64,000 nt of DNA, taken from contig NZ_CACSKD010000004.1 of NCBI RefSeq assembly GCF_902706285.1, positions 62,001-126,000 of the forward strand. The letters are read 5' to 3'. A program made the position numbers and the translations under genes. The notes under the pieces were generated by a model, which worked only from the letters and a program-made list of their open reading frames with translations, did not search any database and was not told the origin of the DNA. This DNA is from Rhizobium sp. 18055. Lineage in GTDB: Bacteria; Pseudomonadota; Alphaproteobacteria; Rhizobiales; Rhizobiaceae. Of this stretch, positions 19,027 to 28,171 are shown piece after piece (the first letter of the stretch is position 1; every line of letters begins with the position of its first letter).

Positions 19027-19060
19027 GCCACGCGCATTCTACATGCGCGTGGCTCTCTTT
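19027..19060. terminator. Bidirectional terminator between fhuB and the receptor gene
   Basis: An 11-base perfect stem, GCCACGCGCAT (19027-19037) and ATGCGCGTGGC (19043-19053), with a 5-base loop, followed by TCTCTTT. It lies between the convergent fhuB and receptor genes and can serve both. Confidence 0.75.
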
Positions 19061-19089
19061 CGGTCAAACCAAGCTGGCGTTCGGCACGC

Positions 19090-21234
19090 CTACCAGGTGT
19101 ATCTGAGCGTGCCCACGACCTTGCGCCGGTCGCCATAATATTCCGTTCCATAATAGGAAGTGGCAACATACTTGCGATCAAACAGGTTCGTGACGTTGAC
19201 TGCCAGTGTCACGTCTTTTGTCACCTTGTAGTTCACTGCAGCGTCCACAGTTGTGTAGCCGCCAACTGACACGGTATTGGCGTCGTCCCCATAGGTCTGC
19301 CCGATATATCGTACGCCGCCACCAATGGTCAGATCTCCACGTTTCCCTTCACCCGGAATCGTATAGTCGAGCCATGCGGAAGCCAGGTGGCGCGGAACGC
19401 GCTGTGGTCGGTTGCCGATGTTGCCACCCGTTCCATCTTCGAGGATTTCGGAATCCCAATAGGAATAGGCAAGCGTCAGGTTGAGGTTGTCGGCGACCGC
19501 AGCCTTCCCTTCGAATTCGATGCCACGAACCCCGACTTTGCCGATCTGCTCCTGAAGCACGGGTGTTACGTAGGTCGGGACGTTGGTCTGGGTCAGGTCA
19601 AACGCCGCGAGCGTGAAGAGACCGTCAAAACCGTCCGGCTGGTATTTGAGGCCGACCTCGTACTGTTGACCTTTCTGAGGTTTCAGCGAGCCCGAGAGCG
19701 CATATCCATTGGCGCTTGGTGTCACCAGCGGCTGGAAGCTTTCCGAATAGTTGGCGTAGACTGCAAGGTTCGGATTGAGCTTGTAGGTCAGGCCAACACG
19801 CTTGGTGAAGGCGGACTCCGTATTGTCGTCTTGCGTTCCTGTATCGAGGTAATCCGCCGTCGTGTGAACGCGGTCCCAGCGGCCGCCAAGGGTGACAATC
19901 CAGCGGTCGTCAAAGGTCAGCTGCTCCTGGGCGTAAACACCCAGCGCCTGCTGCTTGACCCGCCAGTTCACATACGGACCCAGTTCGATGCAGGAAAGGC
20001 CGCAGTAGGTCGGGTTATTGATATCGATCGGCCCCGCAGTTCCATAGAGGATCTCTTCACGGGTATTGTCGTCGGCATAGTCCACACCGACGAGCGTCTT
20101 GCTGTCGATCCCGTTCCAACCCGTGTCGTATTGCAATTGGTTGTCGAAAGCATACCGGTTGGATCGGCCATCGACCGAAAACGCGATGCGGTCGGTGGTC
20201 GGATCAAGCGACGCGCCATAAACCTCGGCATAGTCGAGGTTCATATTGGTGTAGCGACCGTTCGAGCGGAAGGTCAGGCTGTCGTTGAGCTCATGCTCGA
20301 ACTGGTAGCCGATGTCGGTCTGCTTGGTGTTGAAGCGATTGAAGTCCGGTTCGCCAAGGAAGGTGTTGATGTCGATGTCGGCACCTGTCGGAAAGCCGCG
20401 GGCGCCGGTCCCGTCCCGCTTGTAATAGTCCGTCAGGATGGTGAGCGACGTGCCTTCCTCGGGTTTTATCGTCAACGCCGGCGCGATGTAGACGCGATCA
20501 TCGTTGGAGTAGTCCCACCCGAGGTCACCTTCCTTTACCAGTCCGGTCAGCCGGTAGGACCAAACACCATCGGGATCGATCGGCCCGCCGAAGTCAGCAC
20601 CCACCTCTTTCGTCCCATCGCCATAGGAGGTGTAGACCTCCCCGTGCTTTTCGTCCTGGGGCCGCTTGGTGATTGCGTTGACCAGCCCGCCGGGTCCGTT
20701 CAGACCAAACAGTGTCGATGTCGATCCCTTCAGGACCTCGACGCGCTGGAGCCCATAAGGCTCGAGACGGCTTGCCGTGTAAAATGCAGGAATACGCGCC
20801 GCCAGGCCGTCGCGATAGGTACCGAGCGTCGTCTGATCGAAACCGCGAATGCGGATGTAGTCGTACCGGTCGTCATTGCCGAACTCGTCGCTGAACACGC
20901 TCGATGTGTAGGCGACCGCCTGCTGCAGGCTCTCGACGTGACGCTCTTCCAGTTCCTTCTGCGTCACCACCGAAACCGACGCAGGAATATCGATAATAGG
21001 TGTGTTTGTCTTGGTGCCGGTCGCTGTTTCCTTGGCGACAATCGTTGGATCGACGGCATCGAGGCGGTCAGACTTGCCTTCGACAACGATCCGCTGCAAC
21101 TGGGTTGCGTTGTCTGTTGACGCGTCCTGAGCCCAACCAGTGCCCACAACGCCTATGGAAAATGTCACTAACGCCGTGCTTGCAATTAAGCGTTTTGCCT
21201 GCGTGCCAATTATAGCAGATCGAGCAATCGTCAT
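19090..21234 (-). CDS. TonB-dependent siderophore receptor
   Basis: A 714-residue outer-membrane receptor of the FhuA/FoxA (TonB-siderophor) type with a signal peptide (cleavage near GWAQ-DA). The plug domain has DIPASVSVVTQKELEER, IRIRGFDQTTLGTYRDGL and RVEVLKGSTSTLFGLNGPGGLVNAITKRP. The C terminus ends in the beta-strand GTLRYTW with a terminal aromatic residue required for barrel assembly. It brings ferric siderophore to FhuD. The ATG at 21234 was preferred over an upstream TTG at 21261. It is transcribed toward fhuB, with an iron-box-like site upstream. Confidence 0.92.
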   Translation of the reverse strand: MTIARSAIIGTQAKRLIASTALVTFSIGVVGTGWAQDASTDNATQLQRIVVEGKSDRLDAVDPTIVAKETATGTKTNTPIIDIPASVSVVTQKELEERHVESLQQAVAYTSSVFSDEFGNDDRYDYIRIRGFDQTTLGTYRDGLAARIPAFYTASRLEPYGLQRVEVLKGSTSTLFGLNGPGGLVNAITKRPQDEKHGEVYTSYGDGTKEVGADFGGPIDPDGVWSYRLTGLVKEGDLGWDYSNDDRVYIAPALTIKPEEGTSLTILTDYYKRDGTGARGFPTGADIDINTFLGEPDFNRFNTKQTDIGYQFEHELNDSLTFRSNGRYTNMNLDYAEVYGASLDPTTDRIAFSVDGRSNRYAFDNQLQYDTGWNGIDSKTLVGVDYADDNTREEILYGTAGPIDINNPTYCGLSCIELGPYVNWRVKQQALGVYAQEQLTFDDRWIVTLGGRWDRVHTTADYLDTGTQDDNTESAFTKRVGLTYKLNPNLAVYANYSESFQPLVTPSANGYALSGSLKPQKGQQYEVGLKYQPDGFDGLFTLAAFDLTQTNVPTYVTPVLQEQIGKVGVRGIEFEGKAAVADNLNLTLAYSYWDSEILEDGTGGNIGNRPQRVPRHLASAWLDYTIPGEGKRGDLTIGGGVRYIGQTYGDDANTVSVGGYTTVDAAVNYKVTKDVTLAVNVTNLFDRKYVATSYYGTEYYGDRRKVVGTLRYTW

Positions 21235-21311
21235 ATCTAGCCCTTTGAAATCAGTCCCCAACAGTCAGCGTCCAGTCACCCCGGACACCGCTGCGAGCAC
21301 TTATTCAAACA

Positions 21312-21326
21312 GGATAAAACGAGTCA
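21312..21326. promoter_or_regulatory. Degenerate RirA-type box upstream of the receptor gene
   Basis: On the minus strand TGACTCGTTTTATCC matches TGA-N9-TCA except for the last base and resembles the fhuC box (TGA...TTTATC). It lies about 80 bases before the receptor start. Confidence 0.4.
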
Positions 21327-21533
21327 ACTTATTTTTCGCCTTTCTGTGAGCAATTCCCGGTTGTTAACCGGGGCGTCCACACATTCGGTTTCCTTGCGGA
21401 AAAAACGGCTTGTGAGATGATCGATCGGGTCTGCCAATGCCGATGCACATGCGATGTCACACAGCGCTTCTGGCGAAGCCATCTATGCCTCCTGCAGACA
21501 GTCGCCCTCGACGGGTCTCCCCTCATTTTTTGG

Positions 21534-22403
21534 TCAGCGTCTGACGGCAAAGGCAATGGCGACAGCGCGGTTCACCGCCGCGGCAAGAACGGACATGTGA
21601 GTCTCACCCGCATAAAGCTCGAATTGGGCGTTCAGTCCGTCAGTGCCGCCATCCAACCGCTCCGCCATGTCCCGCGCCAACGAAACAGTGCGCTCAAGCT
21701 TCTTTTTTTCCAATCGGGCGGCGGCATCGTCGTTTCGCTGTTGAAACGGCGCCAGTTCATCGCCCTCGTATTCGCCGGCAGACAAATGCAGAAAGGGCTT
21801 GCTGCCTATTGTCTTTCGGCGCTCGGCCTCACTTTTCAACAGAATGCCATCCTCCCAGTAAATTGTCGGGCTGGCTGCGATCCAGCTGGCAAACAGGCTG
21901 GGGCGATTGAACAAGGCGTAAAGCGTGAAAAGGCCTCCAAAGGAGTGGCCAAAAAGCGCCTTGCGCGCAACGTCGATCGACGCCATCTCCGCGATCCGCG
22001 GCAAAAATTCGTCCTCGATGAAGCGCAGGAGATTGTCAGCACCCCCGGTGATGACTTCGGGGCCTCCCTCCGAGAATGGCGGATAGGATGTGCCTGGCGG
22101 TGGGCTGAGGTCCCAGGAGCGACGTAGTCCATCGTAAGCCTCATCGGTCGGGTAGCCGATTGCCGCGATGACGCCCCAGCCGACATTCGTTGCCGCGGGG
22201 TAAGGCGCCTGCGTGGCGAGGGCGGCAGCGGCGAAGGGAAACGTTGCATTGCCGTCGGTTAAAACGAGCAGCGGCCATCCGGTTGCCGGTGCGGGCCCCG
22301 CGGGAATGTAGAGGAAAACGCGATAGGGCTCACCGCCTCCAGCTGGAACCAGATCGATAAAGGACGTTCCGGGGATCGAATAGGCGGTGGACTGATCATT
22401 CAT
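21534..22403 (-). CDS. Siderophore esterase-like alpha/beta hydrolase (IroE/Fes family)
   Basis: A 289-residue esterase-D-type hydrolase related to enterobactin esterases. The nucleophile elbow is GHSFGGLFTLYALFNRP, preceded by IEDEFLPRI and followed by IAASPTIYW; a late His is in GETHMSVLAA. There is no signal peptide, so it should act in the cytoplasm, opening ester bonds of an imported ferric siderophore to release iron. GAGGT precedes the ATG at 22403. It is in the same direction as the receptor gene, with its own iron box upstream. Confidence 0.82.
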   Translation of the reverse strand: MNDQSTAYSIPGTSFIDLVPAGGGEPYRVFLYIPAGPAPATGWPLLVLTDGNATFPFAAAALATQAPYPAATNVGWGVIAAIGYPTDEAYDGLRRSWDLSPPPGTSYPPFSEGGPEVITGGADNLLRFIEDEFLPRIAEMASIDVARKALFGHSFGGLFTLYALFNRPSLFASWIAASPTIYWEDGILLKSEAERRKTIGSKPFLHLSAGEYEGDELAPFQQRNDDAAARLEKKKLERTVSLARDMAERLDGGTDGLNAQFELYAGETHMSVLAAAVNRAVAIAFAVRR

Positions 22404-22487
22404 GCGAACCTCATCGGCGTATTGATAGAAACGAACGATCCGGGCGCTGAGCAGCGCTCGTGACCCCAAAAGCGGCCATTCGGATAT

Positions 22488-22510
22488 TACATGACTACAA
22501 TGATCATGTA
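22488..22510. promoter_or_regulatory. Putative RirA box upstream of the esterase gene
   Basis: A perfect dyad TACATGA-N9-TCATGTA containing TGA-N9-TCA, about 85 bases before the esterase start. It is the most symmetrical of the three iron boxes in this region. Confidence 0.6.
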
Positions 22511-22752
22511 TTTCCGAGTGCCTAGTTCAAGACCGTGCAAAAGGCAAGGCAACCACTCATTTGCGGAATGTGAAGCCGTTCCGCCGCTTCGGCATGTAGT
22601 CTAGCGCTGCGGCGACGGGGGAACTGCGCGACAGCTTCGCCCGCCCGTCTGCAGCCAGTCTTGCAGGTCGCAGACGAGCGGCTGGATGTCACGAATGCCG
22701 TCGCGCGCGGGGGAGACCGAAGCGCGAGGCCGCGATTGGCATTTCGTCGCCA
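22511..22752. other. Intergenic region, nothing recognised
   Basis: Between the esterase promoter and the 3' end of the aldo/keto reductase gene. No convincing frame or terminator was seen. Confidence 0.4.
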
Positions 22753-23766
22753 TCAGTCCAATAGGGGAAGCGGCGCTTCGGGATTGACGAGACCGGCCTG
22801 ACGGATCTCGCGCCAGAAATCCGCGGGAATCGCCTCCTCGAGCGCGGCACGATCCTCCGCGATCCGCTCCGGCTTGCTCGCACCGGGAATGACTGCGGCC
22901 ACTGCGGGGTTAGCGAGCGCGAAATGCAACCCTGCCGCCTTGATGCTTACGCCATGGCGGTCGGCGGTCGCCTTGATCCGTGCTACCTTGTCGAGAATTG
23001 CCGGCGTCGCGGGCGCATATTCGAAATTCGGACCGCCCACCAGAGCGCCTGAACTATAGGGGCCACCGACCACGATGCCGAGACCGCGCTCGACGACCTT
23101 TGGCATGACCCGCTGAAGCGCGAGGTCATGGTCGAGCAGCGTGTAGCGACCGGCGAGCAGGAATCCATCAGGACGCGGGCCTTCCAGCGCGAGCAGCAAT
23201 TCGATCGGCTCGACACGGTTGACGCCGAGGCCCCAGGCCTTGATCACGCCCTCGTCACGCAGCCGGTCCAGCGCCTTGAAGGCGCCCTTGCGTGCGCTTT
23301 CGAAAACACTCAACCATTCGTCACCATAGAAGTCCTGGGCGACGTCATGGACAAAGGCGATGTCGATATGATCGGTGTTCAGCCGCTTCAAGCTGTCCTC
23401 GATCGAGCGGAGGGTGGCCTCTTCCGTGTAGTCGTTGATGATCTTGTTGGGGCGGCCATATTTGAAGACATCACCCTTCTCGCCCAAGTCGCGCGCGGTT
23501 ACATCCTCGATCTCATCGAGAATGACGCGCCCGACCTTGGTGCTGATCACATATTGGTCGCGCGGCTTTTCTTTCAGCGCCGCGCCCATACGGATCTCCG
23601 CAAGGCCTGCGCCATAGAAAGGCGCATTGTCGTAGTAGCGAATGCCATTGTTCCAAGCAGCTTCCACCGTGGCGAGCGCTTCCTGTTCCGGAATGTCGCG
23701 GAACATGTTGCCAAGCGGGGCTGCGCCGAAACCGAGCTTGCTCGGCAGAATATCCTTGAGAGCCAT
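22753..23766 (-). CDS. Aldo/keto reductase (pyridoxal/aldose dehydrogenase-like)
   Basis: A 337-residue aldo/keto reductase fold enzyme. The start KLGFGAAPLGNMF, the tetrad residues in RYYDNAPFYGAGLAEIRMG (Asp, Tyr), ISTKVGR (Lys) and DIAFVHD (His position) are in place. The C-terminal AAVIPGASKPERI binds NAD(P). The RDLGEKGDVFKY insertion resembles the D-threo-aldose 1-dehydrogenase/pyridoxal 4-dehydrogenase group rather than general AKRs. AAAGG precedes the start. Neighbours do not reveal the substrate. Confidence 0.88.
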   Translation of the reverse strand: MALKDILPSKLGFGAAPLGNMFRDIPEQEALATVEAAWNNGIRYYDNAPFYGAGLAEIRMGAALKEKPRDQYVISTKVGRVILDEIEDVTARDLGEKGDVFKYGRPNKIINDYTEEATLRSIEDSLKRLNTDHIDIAFVHDVAQDFYGDEWLSVFESARKGAFKALDRLRDEGVIKAWGLGVNRVEPIELLLALEGPRPDGFLLAGRYTLLDHDLALQRVMPKVVERGLGIVVGGPYSSGALVGGPNFEYAPATPAILDKVARIKATADRHGVSIKAAGLHFALANPAVAAVIPGASKPERIAEDRAALEEAIPADFWREIRQAGLVNPEAPLPLLD

Positions 23767-23989
23767 TGTCTTAACCTTTCGTTGGTGACGGTGTGAATGA
23801 GCGCCTGCCCCTGTTGAATATCAGAATATGGCGGAGCGCGTGGTGCCGGTAGCCAACCGGGGTTCGCAAGATATGCGAAGTAAATTCACAGATCCCGGCA
23901 GTTCGCCCGCAAACCGGCAGTTCCTGATGAAAGTTCGGCGGCAGGTCAATTCGATCGCACCATCGGCGACAAGTCTCGACATGCTCGCC

Positions 23990-25045
23990 TTAAGATCCGG
24001 ATGGTTCCGGAAGGGAGGAGCCGTCGAAGAGCGGATTCTGTGCGACGGCATCCCGGTTCGACTTCAGCTGTTTTCTCAAGTCGCTCGGTCGAGTGTGAAA
24101 ATAGCCCCGATATTCCCGGGAAAAATGCGCGGCATCCGCAAAACCGCAATCGAAAGCGATATCCATGATGGAACGATGCGAGCTGAGCAGCAACCACTGG
24201 GCATAACGCAAGCGCAGCCGCAATTGCATGGCCTTCGGCGTAACGCCGACCGATTGATGAAAAATCCTCTCCAACTGGCGGCTGCTTACGCCCACATACC
24301 GTGCAGTCGCATCGACGGAGGGCGGCTCGTCAATTCTTTGCGTCATGAAATGCACGGCCTGTTGCACACGAACGTCGTTGCAGCCTCGTAGCTCGGCCGC
24401 GAAATGCGGCTGTGGCATCTTTGCCGGTCGACTGGACTGAAGGATCATGTGGCGGACCGCCTGGCGGGCCTTGTCGGTCCCACAGTGACGGGAGATCAGA
24501 TAGAGGCCGAGATCGATGGCCGCGGTGGAACCTGCACAGGTGATCAGATCGCCTTCGTCAACGAAAAGCATGTCCGTGCGGGTGTTGACGGCGGGAAACA
24601 TCCGCTGAAAAACGTCCACCACATTCCAGTTGACACAAACGGTACGGTCTCCGATCAGATTGGATTTTGCCAGAGCGAACGTTCCCGTGCAGATCCCGAT
24701 CAACCTGATGCGTTTGCGCATGGCCTCCTGCAGGTAGGCGATCAGACTGGGCGAGTAGGTGGAGCCGCTCTGATAGCCGTTTCCTCCACATACTGCGACA
24801 TAGTCGAAAGACAGGGGATCTAGAAAGGGCGAGGTTTCGGCAATAACCGCACCGCAGCTTGACCTGCACGGACGGGCGTCCTCGGTCATGATCGTCCAGG
24901 AGGCATGAATCTGGCGACTTCCACCGCCCGTATCGGCCGCCAGGCGCAGTGCATCGACCATCCCCGCAAAGCCTGCCAGTGTGAACTGATCCAATAGTAT
25001 AAATCCGACGCGCAACGGCGTCCGATCCTGATGGTCTGTCATCAT
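23990..25045 (-). CDS. GlxA-type AraC-family transcriptional regulator
   Basis: A 351-residue regulator with an N-terminal DJ-1/PfpI-like domain (VGFILLDQFTLAGFAGMVDALRLA, VAVCGGNGYQS, GICTGTFALAKSNLIGDRTVCVNW) and a C-terminal AraC DNA-binding domain (VGVSSRQLERIFHQSVGVTPKAMQLRLRL, CGFADAAHFSREYRGYF). The GlxA class often controls catabolism of quaternary amines or amino-acid derivatives. It is divergent from the ABC importer plus racemase-like operon starting at 25250, its probable target. The ATG at 25045 (or 25042) was preferred because upstream residues are not conserved-looking. Confidence 0.85.
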   Translation of the reverse strand: MMTDHQDRTPLRVGFILLDQFTLAGFAGMVDALRLAADTGGGSRQIHASWTIMTEDARPCRSSCGAVIAETSPFLDPLSFDYVAVCGGNGYQSGSTYSPSLIAYLQEAMRKRIRLIGICTGTFALAKSNLIGDRTVCVNWNVVDVFQRMFPAVNTRTDMLFVDEGDLITCAGSTAAIDLGLYLISRHCGTDKARQAVRHMILQSSRPAKMPQPHFAAELRGCNDVRVQQAVHFMTQRIDEPPSVDATARYVGVSSRQLERIFHQSVGVTPKAMQLRLRLRYAQWLLLSSHRSIMDIAFDCGFADAAHFSREYRGYFHTRPSDLRKQLKSNRDAVAQNPLFDGSSLPEPSGS

Positions 25046-25249
25046 TGCGCTCTCGGCCAGCACGCTAGTTCCACTGTCTCGTAGAGTGTCGCGGCGTTGG
25101 GTATATGAGTATGACGCAAATAGCCTGCGCGTCGCAAGCACGATTTATGTCGGATTCATTCAAGTTCGTGTCTGTTTGCTTCCTTGGTTTTCGGTGTCCT
25201 TTGCGCCACCTTTCCAGTTAACAAACAACCAAATAAAAAACAGGGTAAC

Positions 25250-26284
25250 ATGAAAAACATCGCCAAAAACGTCATGATGACAGCCTGTATGGCATCCATC
25301 GCTTTCGGTGCCAGTGCGGCGGAAACGATCACGGTTGGCTGGTTCGGAGGCAGCTGGGGCAGCGCATTCCAGACCTGCATTGCCGACCCTTTCACCAAGA
25401 GCACCGGGATCACCGTCGTTCCCGAGATCGGAACGTCGACCGTCAACCTGTCGAAGCTGGAACAGCAGAAGGCTGCCCCGGTCCTCGACGCGGTCTGGAT
25501 GGATTCCGGTATCAGCGAGATGGCCTACAGTGCTGGCGTCATTGCTCCCCTCGACATGAATGCCCTGCCAAACACGAAGAACCTTATTCCCGAAGCCATC
25601 TACAAGAAGGATGGCTCGGTTTTCGCCCTGAGCACCGGCTACTATGCCGTCGGCATCGCCTACAGCACGACCGAAGTCAAAACGCCGCCGACCTCATGGA
25701 ACGATCTCTGGAATAAAGAGTATGCGGGAGCGGTCCTTCTTCCAGCACCCGCCAACGGTCTGGGCGTCCCCACCATCTACTTCCTCAATCAGACACTCAC
25801 GCCCGGCCAGGACTTCGACGCCACGTTCAAGAAGCTCAAGGAACTCAAGGCCGGGATGTTCTTTGAAAGCTCTGGCGCCGCGGCCAATGCGTTTCAGACC
25901 GGCGAAGTCATCATCGGCGCTTACAACAACGCTCCGACCTGGGACTTGAACGCCAAGGGCGTCAAGATCGGCTTTTCCATTCCCAAGGAAGGCGCCTGGG
26001 CTGGCGACGTGCGCCTGCATCTGGTCAAGGGCGCGCCGCACAAGGCGTCGGCTGAAAAGTTCATCGACTTTGCGCTCACCGCCGAAGCCTCCACCTGCCT
26101 TGCCGAAAAGCTTTATCTCGGTCCGTATGTGACGGATGCGAAGGTTTCGGCCGAAACCGCCAAGAAAATGCCCTGGGGTGCCACGGGCAGCGTCAAGGAT
26201 CTGAAATTCCTCGACTGGTGGGACATCAACAGCAAACGGGCCGAGCTGATAGAGCGTTGGAACCGTGAGGTGGTGCGGAAGTAA
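25250..26284 (+). CDS. ABC transporter substrate-binding protein, spermidine/putrescine type
   Basis: A 344-residue periplasmic binding protein with a signal peptide (MKNIAKNVMMTACMASIAFG, cleavage near ASAA-ET). The mature part begins ITVGWFGGSWGSAFQTCIADPF and resembles the PotD/extracellular solute-binding family 1 group. It captures the solute for the following ATPase and two permeases. The racemase-superfamily enzyme at the end of the operon hints at a proline-like or other amino-acid-derived ligand rather than polyamines. Confidence 0.88.
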   Translation: MKNIAKNVMMTACMASIAFGASAAETITVGWFGGSWGSAFQTCIADPFTKSTGITVVPEIGTSTVNLSKLEQQKAAPVLDAVWMDSGISEMAYSAGVIAPLDMNALPNTKNLIPEAIYKKDGSVFALSTGYYAVGIAYSTTEVKTPPTSWNDLWNKEYAGAVLLPAPANGLGVPTIYFLNQTLTPGQDFDATFKKLKELKAGMFFESSGAAANAFQTGEVIIGAYNNAPTWDLNAKGVKIGFSIPKEGAWAGDVRLHLVKGAPHKASAEKFIDFALTAEASTCLAEKLYLGPYVTDAKVSAETAKKMPWGATGSVKDLKFLDWWDINSKRAELIERWNREVVRK

Positions 26285-26290
26285 TCCCAG

Positions 26291-27337
26291 ATGAGCAAGT
26301 CGCTTCTATCGGTGAGGTCCGTCAACAAGTCATTCGGGACTTATCACGCCTTGCAAAACGTCGAACTCGAAGTCCAGCATGGCGAATTCATCGCCATGCT
26401 GGGGCCGAGCGGTTGCGGAAAAACCACGCTGTTGCGATCGATCGCCGGTTTCCTTGTCCCCGATAGCGGGCAGATCCTCATGGACGGCCAGGATGTTACA
26501 TCCGTCCCGCCAAACAAGCGGCCGGTCAACACGGTCTTTCAGAGCTACGCATTGTTTCCCCATATGCGGATAATCGACAATGTTGCTTATGGACCCCGCC
26601 GCAAGGGCGTCTCTTCGAAGGAGTCCGCGCGTCAGGCGCGCGAAGCACTGGAGATGGTCGGCCTGGGCGAATTTGGCGAACGCTCCCCCAAGCAGCTATC
26701 GGGGGGGCAGCAACAGCGCGTCGCATTGGCCCGCGCCCTGGTCAACAAACCAAAACTGCTCCTGCTCGATGAACCCCTCAGCGCGCTTGACGCAAAATTG
26801 CGAAAGCAGATGCAGATCGAGCTGAAGCAGTTGCAGCAACGTCTCGGCATTTCTTTCGTCTTCGTGACCCACGACCAGGAGGAAGCCATGGCAATGGCCG
26901 ATCGGATCGTGGTGATGAACAAAGGGCGTATCGAGCAGATCGGTGATGGCCACACAATCTACAACGCACCGCGGACCCGGTTTGTCGCCGATTTCGTCGG
27001 AGAAGCAAATTTCATCGCCTGCACGCGCAACGCCGATGGCAGCCTCAGGCCTGCAATCGGCAGCGAACCGGTTCGAGGCGACAAGGACAACGACGGCTCG
27101 ACGATCATGATCAGGCCTGAACACCTGAGCTTCCGCCAGGAAACCATGCCGGGCATCTCGACGTTTGCCGCCACTGTCGAAGAGATCCTTAATCTGGGCC
27201 CCTTTTCAACCGTAATGGTCGATGCGGCCGGCCAGAAAATCAGTATGCGGTGTGCGAGCGACTGTCCCGTGCCGGCAAAAGGATCGCCCGTGCTCGTGGG
27301 CTATAGCCCCGAACACGCGATCGTAGTGGCGGATTAA
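26291..27337 (+). CDS. ABC transporter ATP-binding protein, PotA type
   Basis: A 348-residue ATPase with Walker A GPSGCGKTTLLRSI, signature [15 protein letters not shown], Walker B LLLLDEPLSALD and switch VTHDQEEAM. A C-terminal TOBE-type domain follows (GEANFIACTRNADG, IMIRPEHLSF), as in PotA/FbpC proteins. It starts 6 bases after the binding protein and 3 bases before the first permease, in one operon. Confidence 0.93.
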   Translation: MSKSLLSVRSVNKSFGTYHALQNVELEVQHGEFIAMLGPSGCGKTTLLRSIAGFLVPDSGQILMDGQDVTSVPPNKRPVNTVFQSYALFPHMRIIDNVAYGPRRKGVSSKESARQAREALEMVGLGEFGERSPKQLSGGQQQRVALARALVNKPKLLLLDEPLSALDAKLRKQMQIELKQLQQRLGISFVFVTHDQEEAMAMADRIVVMNKGRIEQIGDGHTIYNAPRTRFVADFVGEANFIACTRNADGSLRPAIGSEPVRGDKDNDGSTIMIRPEHLSFRQETMPGISTFAATVEEILNLGPFSTVMVDAAGQKISMRCASDCPVPAKGSPVLVGYSPEHAIVVAD

Positions 27338-27340
27338 CAG

Positions 27341-28171
27341 ATGTCACGCTTCAACACCGCGCCCCTTCTGCTGCTTGGATTGCCGGTTGCATTCTTCACG
27401 GCGTTTTTCGTCGCGCCCATGATGACAGTTCTGATTTCCAGCCTGACATCGCCGACAAGCGGCCTTACCTTCGCCCACTATGCTCGCATTCTGCTGGACG
27501 AATATCACTGGGAAATACTGGTCACCACGACCCGGCTTGCCGTGTTCACCACGGTGATCTGCCTCATCGTCGGTTATCCCCTGTCGTATTTCCTTGTCAA
27601 TGTGGTGAAGAACGCGGCATTGCGCCGGATTTGCATCGTCATGCTGGTTCTGCCGCTCTTCACCAGCAACATCGTACGATCATTTGGCTGGATGGTGCTG
27701 CTCGGTCGCCGTGGCCTGCTCAATGACGGACTGCTCGGACTTGGCATCACCGAGGTACCGATGCGCTTGCTGGGCACCGAAACAGGCGTCCTGATCGGTC
27801 TTGTCTATATCCACCTGCCCTTCATTGTGATCGCGGTCGCCAATTCACTCGCGCGGATCGACGAATCCCTCGGCCACGCGGCCTGCGATCTGGGTGCCGG
27901 CAAGTGGACGATCTTTGGGACGATCACCCTTCCTCTGTCGATAACCGGTATTGTCGCCGGATCACTTATGGTTTTTGCGCTCTCCATGAGCGCTTACGTG
28001 ACCCCGGCTTTGCTCGGAAGCGGCCAGATAACCATGTTCTCGATGTTGATCTTCCAGCAGTACAGTACGGTCTTCGACTTCAATTTCGGCGGTGCCTTGA
28101 GCATCACGCTGCTCGTCCTCACCTTGATCATCGTCTCTCTCTCCAACAGGTTCGGGAAGGAAAGAGCATGA
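27341..28171 (+). CDS. ABC transporter permease, PotB type
   Basis: A 276-residue inner-membrane permease with about six hydrophobic segments, starting LLLLGLPVAFFTAFFVAPMM. The EAA-type coupling loop SLGHAACDLGAGKWTIFGTITLPLS is present. It pairs with the following permease to form the channel. The stop overlaps the next ATG by four bases. Confidence 0.92.
   Translation: MSRFNTAPLLLLGLPVAFFTAFFVAPMMTVLISSLTSPTSGLTFAHYARILLDEYHWEILVTTTRLAVFTTVICLIVGYPLSYFLVNVVKNAALRRICIVMLVLPLFTSNIVRSFGWMVLLGRRGLLNDGLLGLGITEVPMRLLGTETGVLIGLVYIHLPFIVIAVANSLARIDESLGHAACDLGAGKWTIFGTITLPLSITGIVAGSLMVFALSMSAYVTPALLGSGQITMFSMLIFQQYSTVFDFNFGGALSITLLVLTLIIVSLSNRFGKERA

Noticed and set aside
19387..21120. A 577-codon plus-strand frame opposite the TonB-dependent receptor gene.
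   Set aside because: It has no recognisable fold and fully overlaps a receptor gene with intact plug and barrel motifs.
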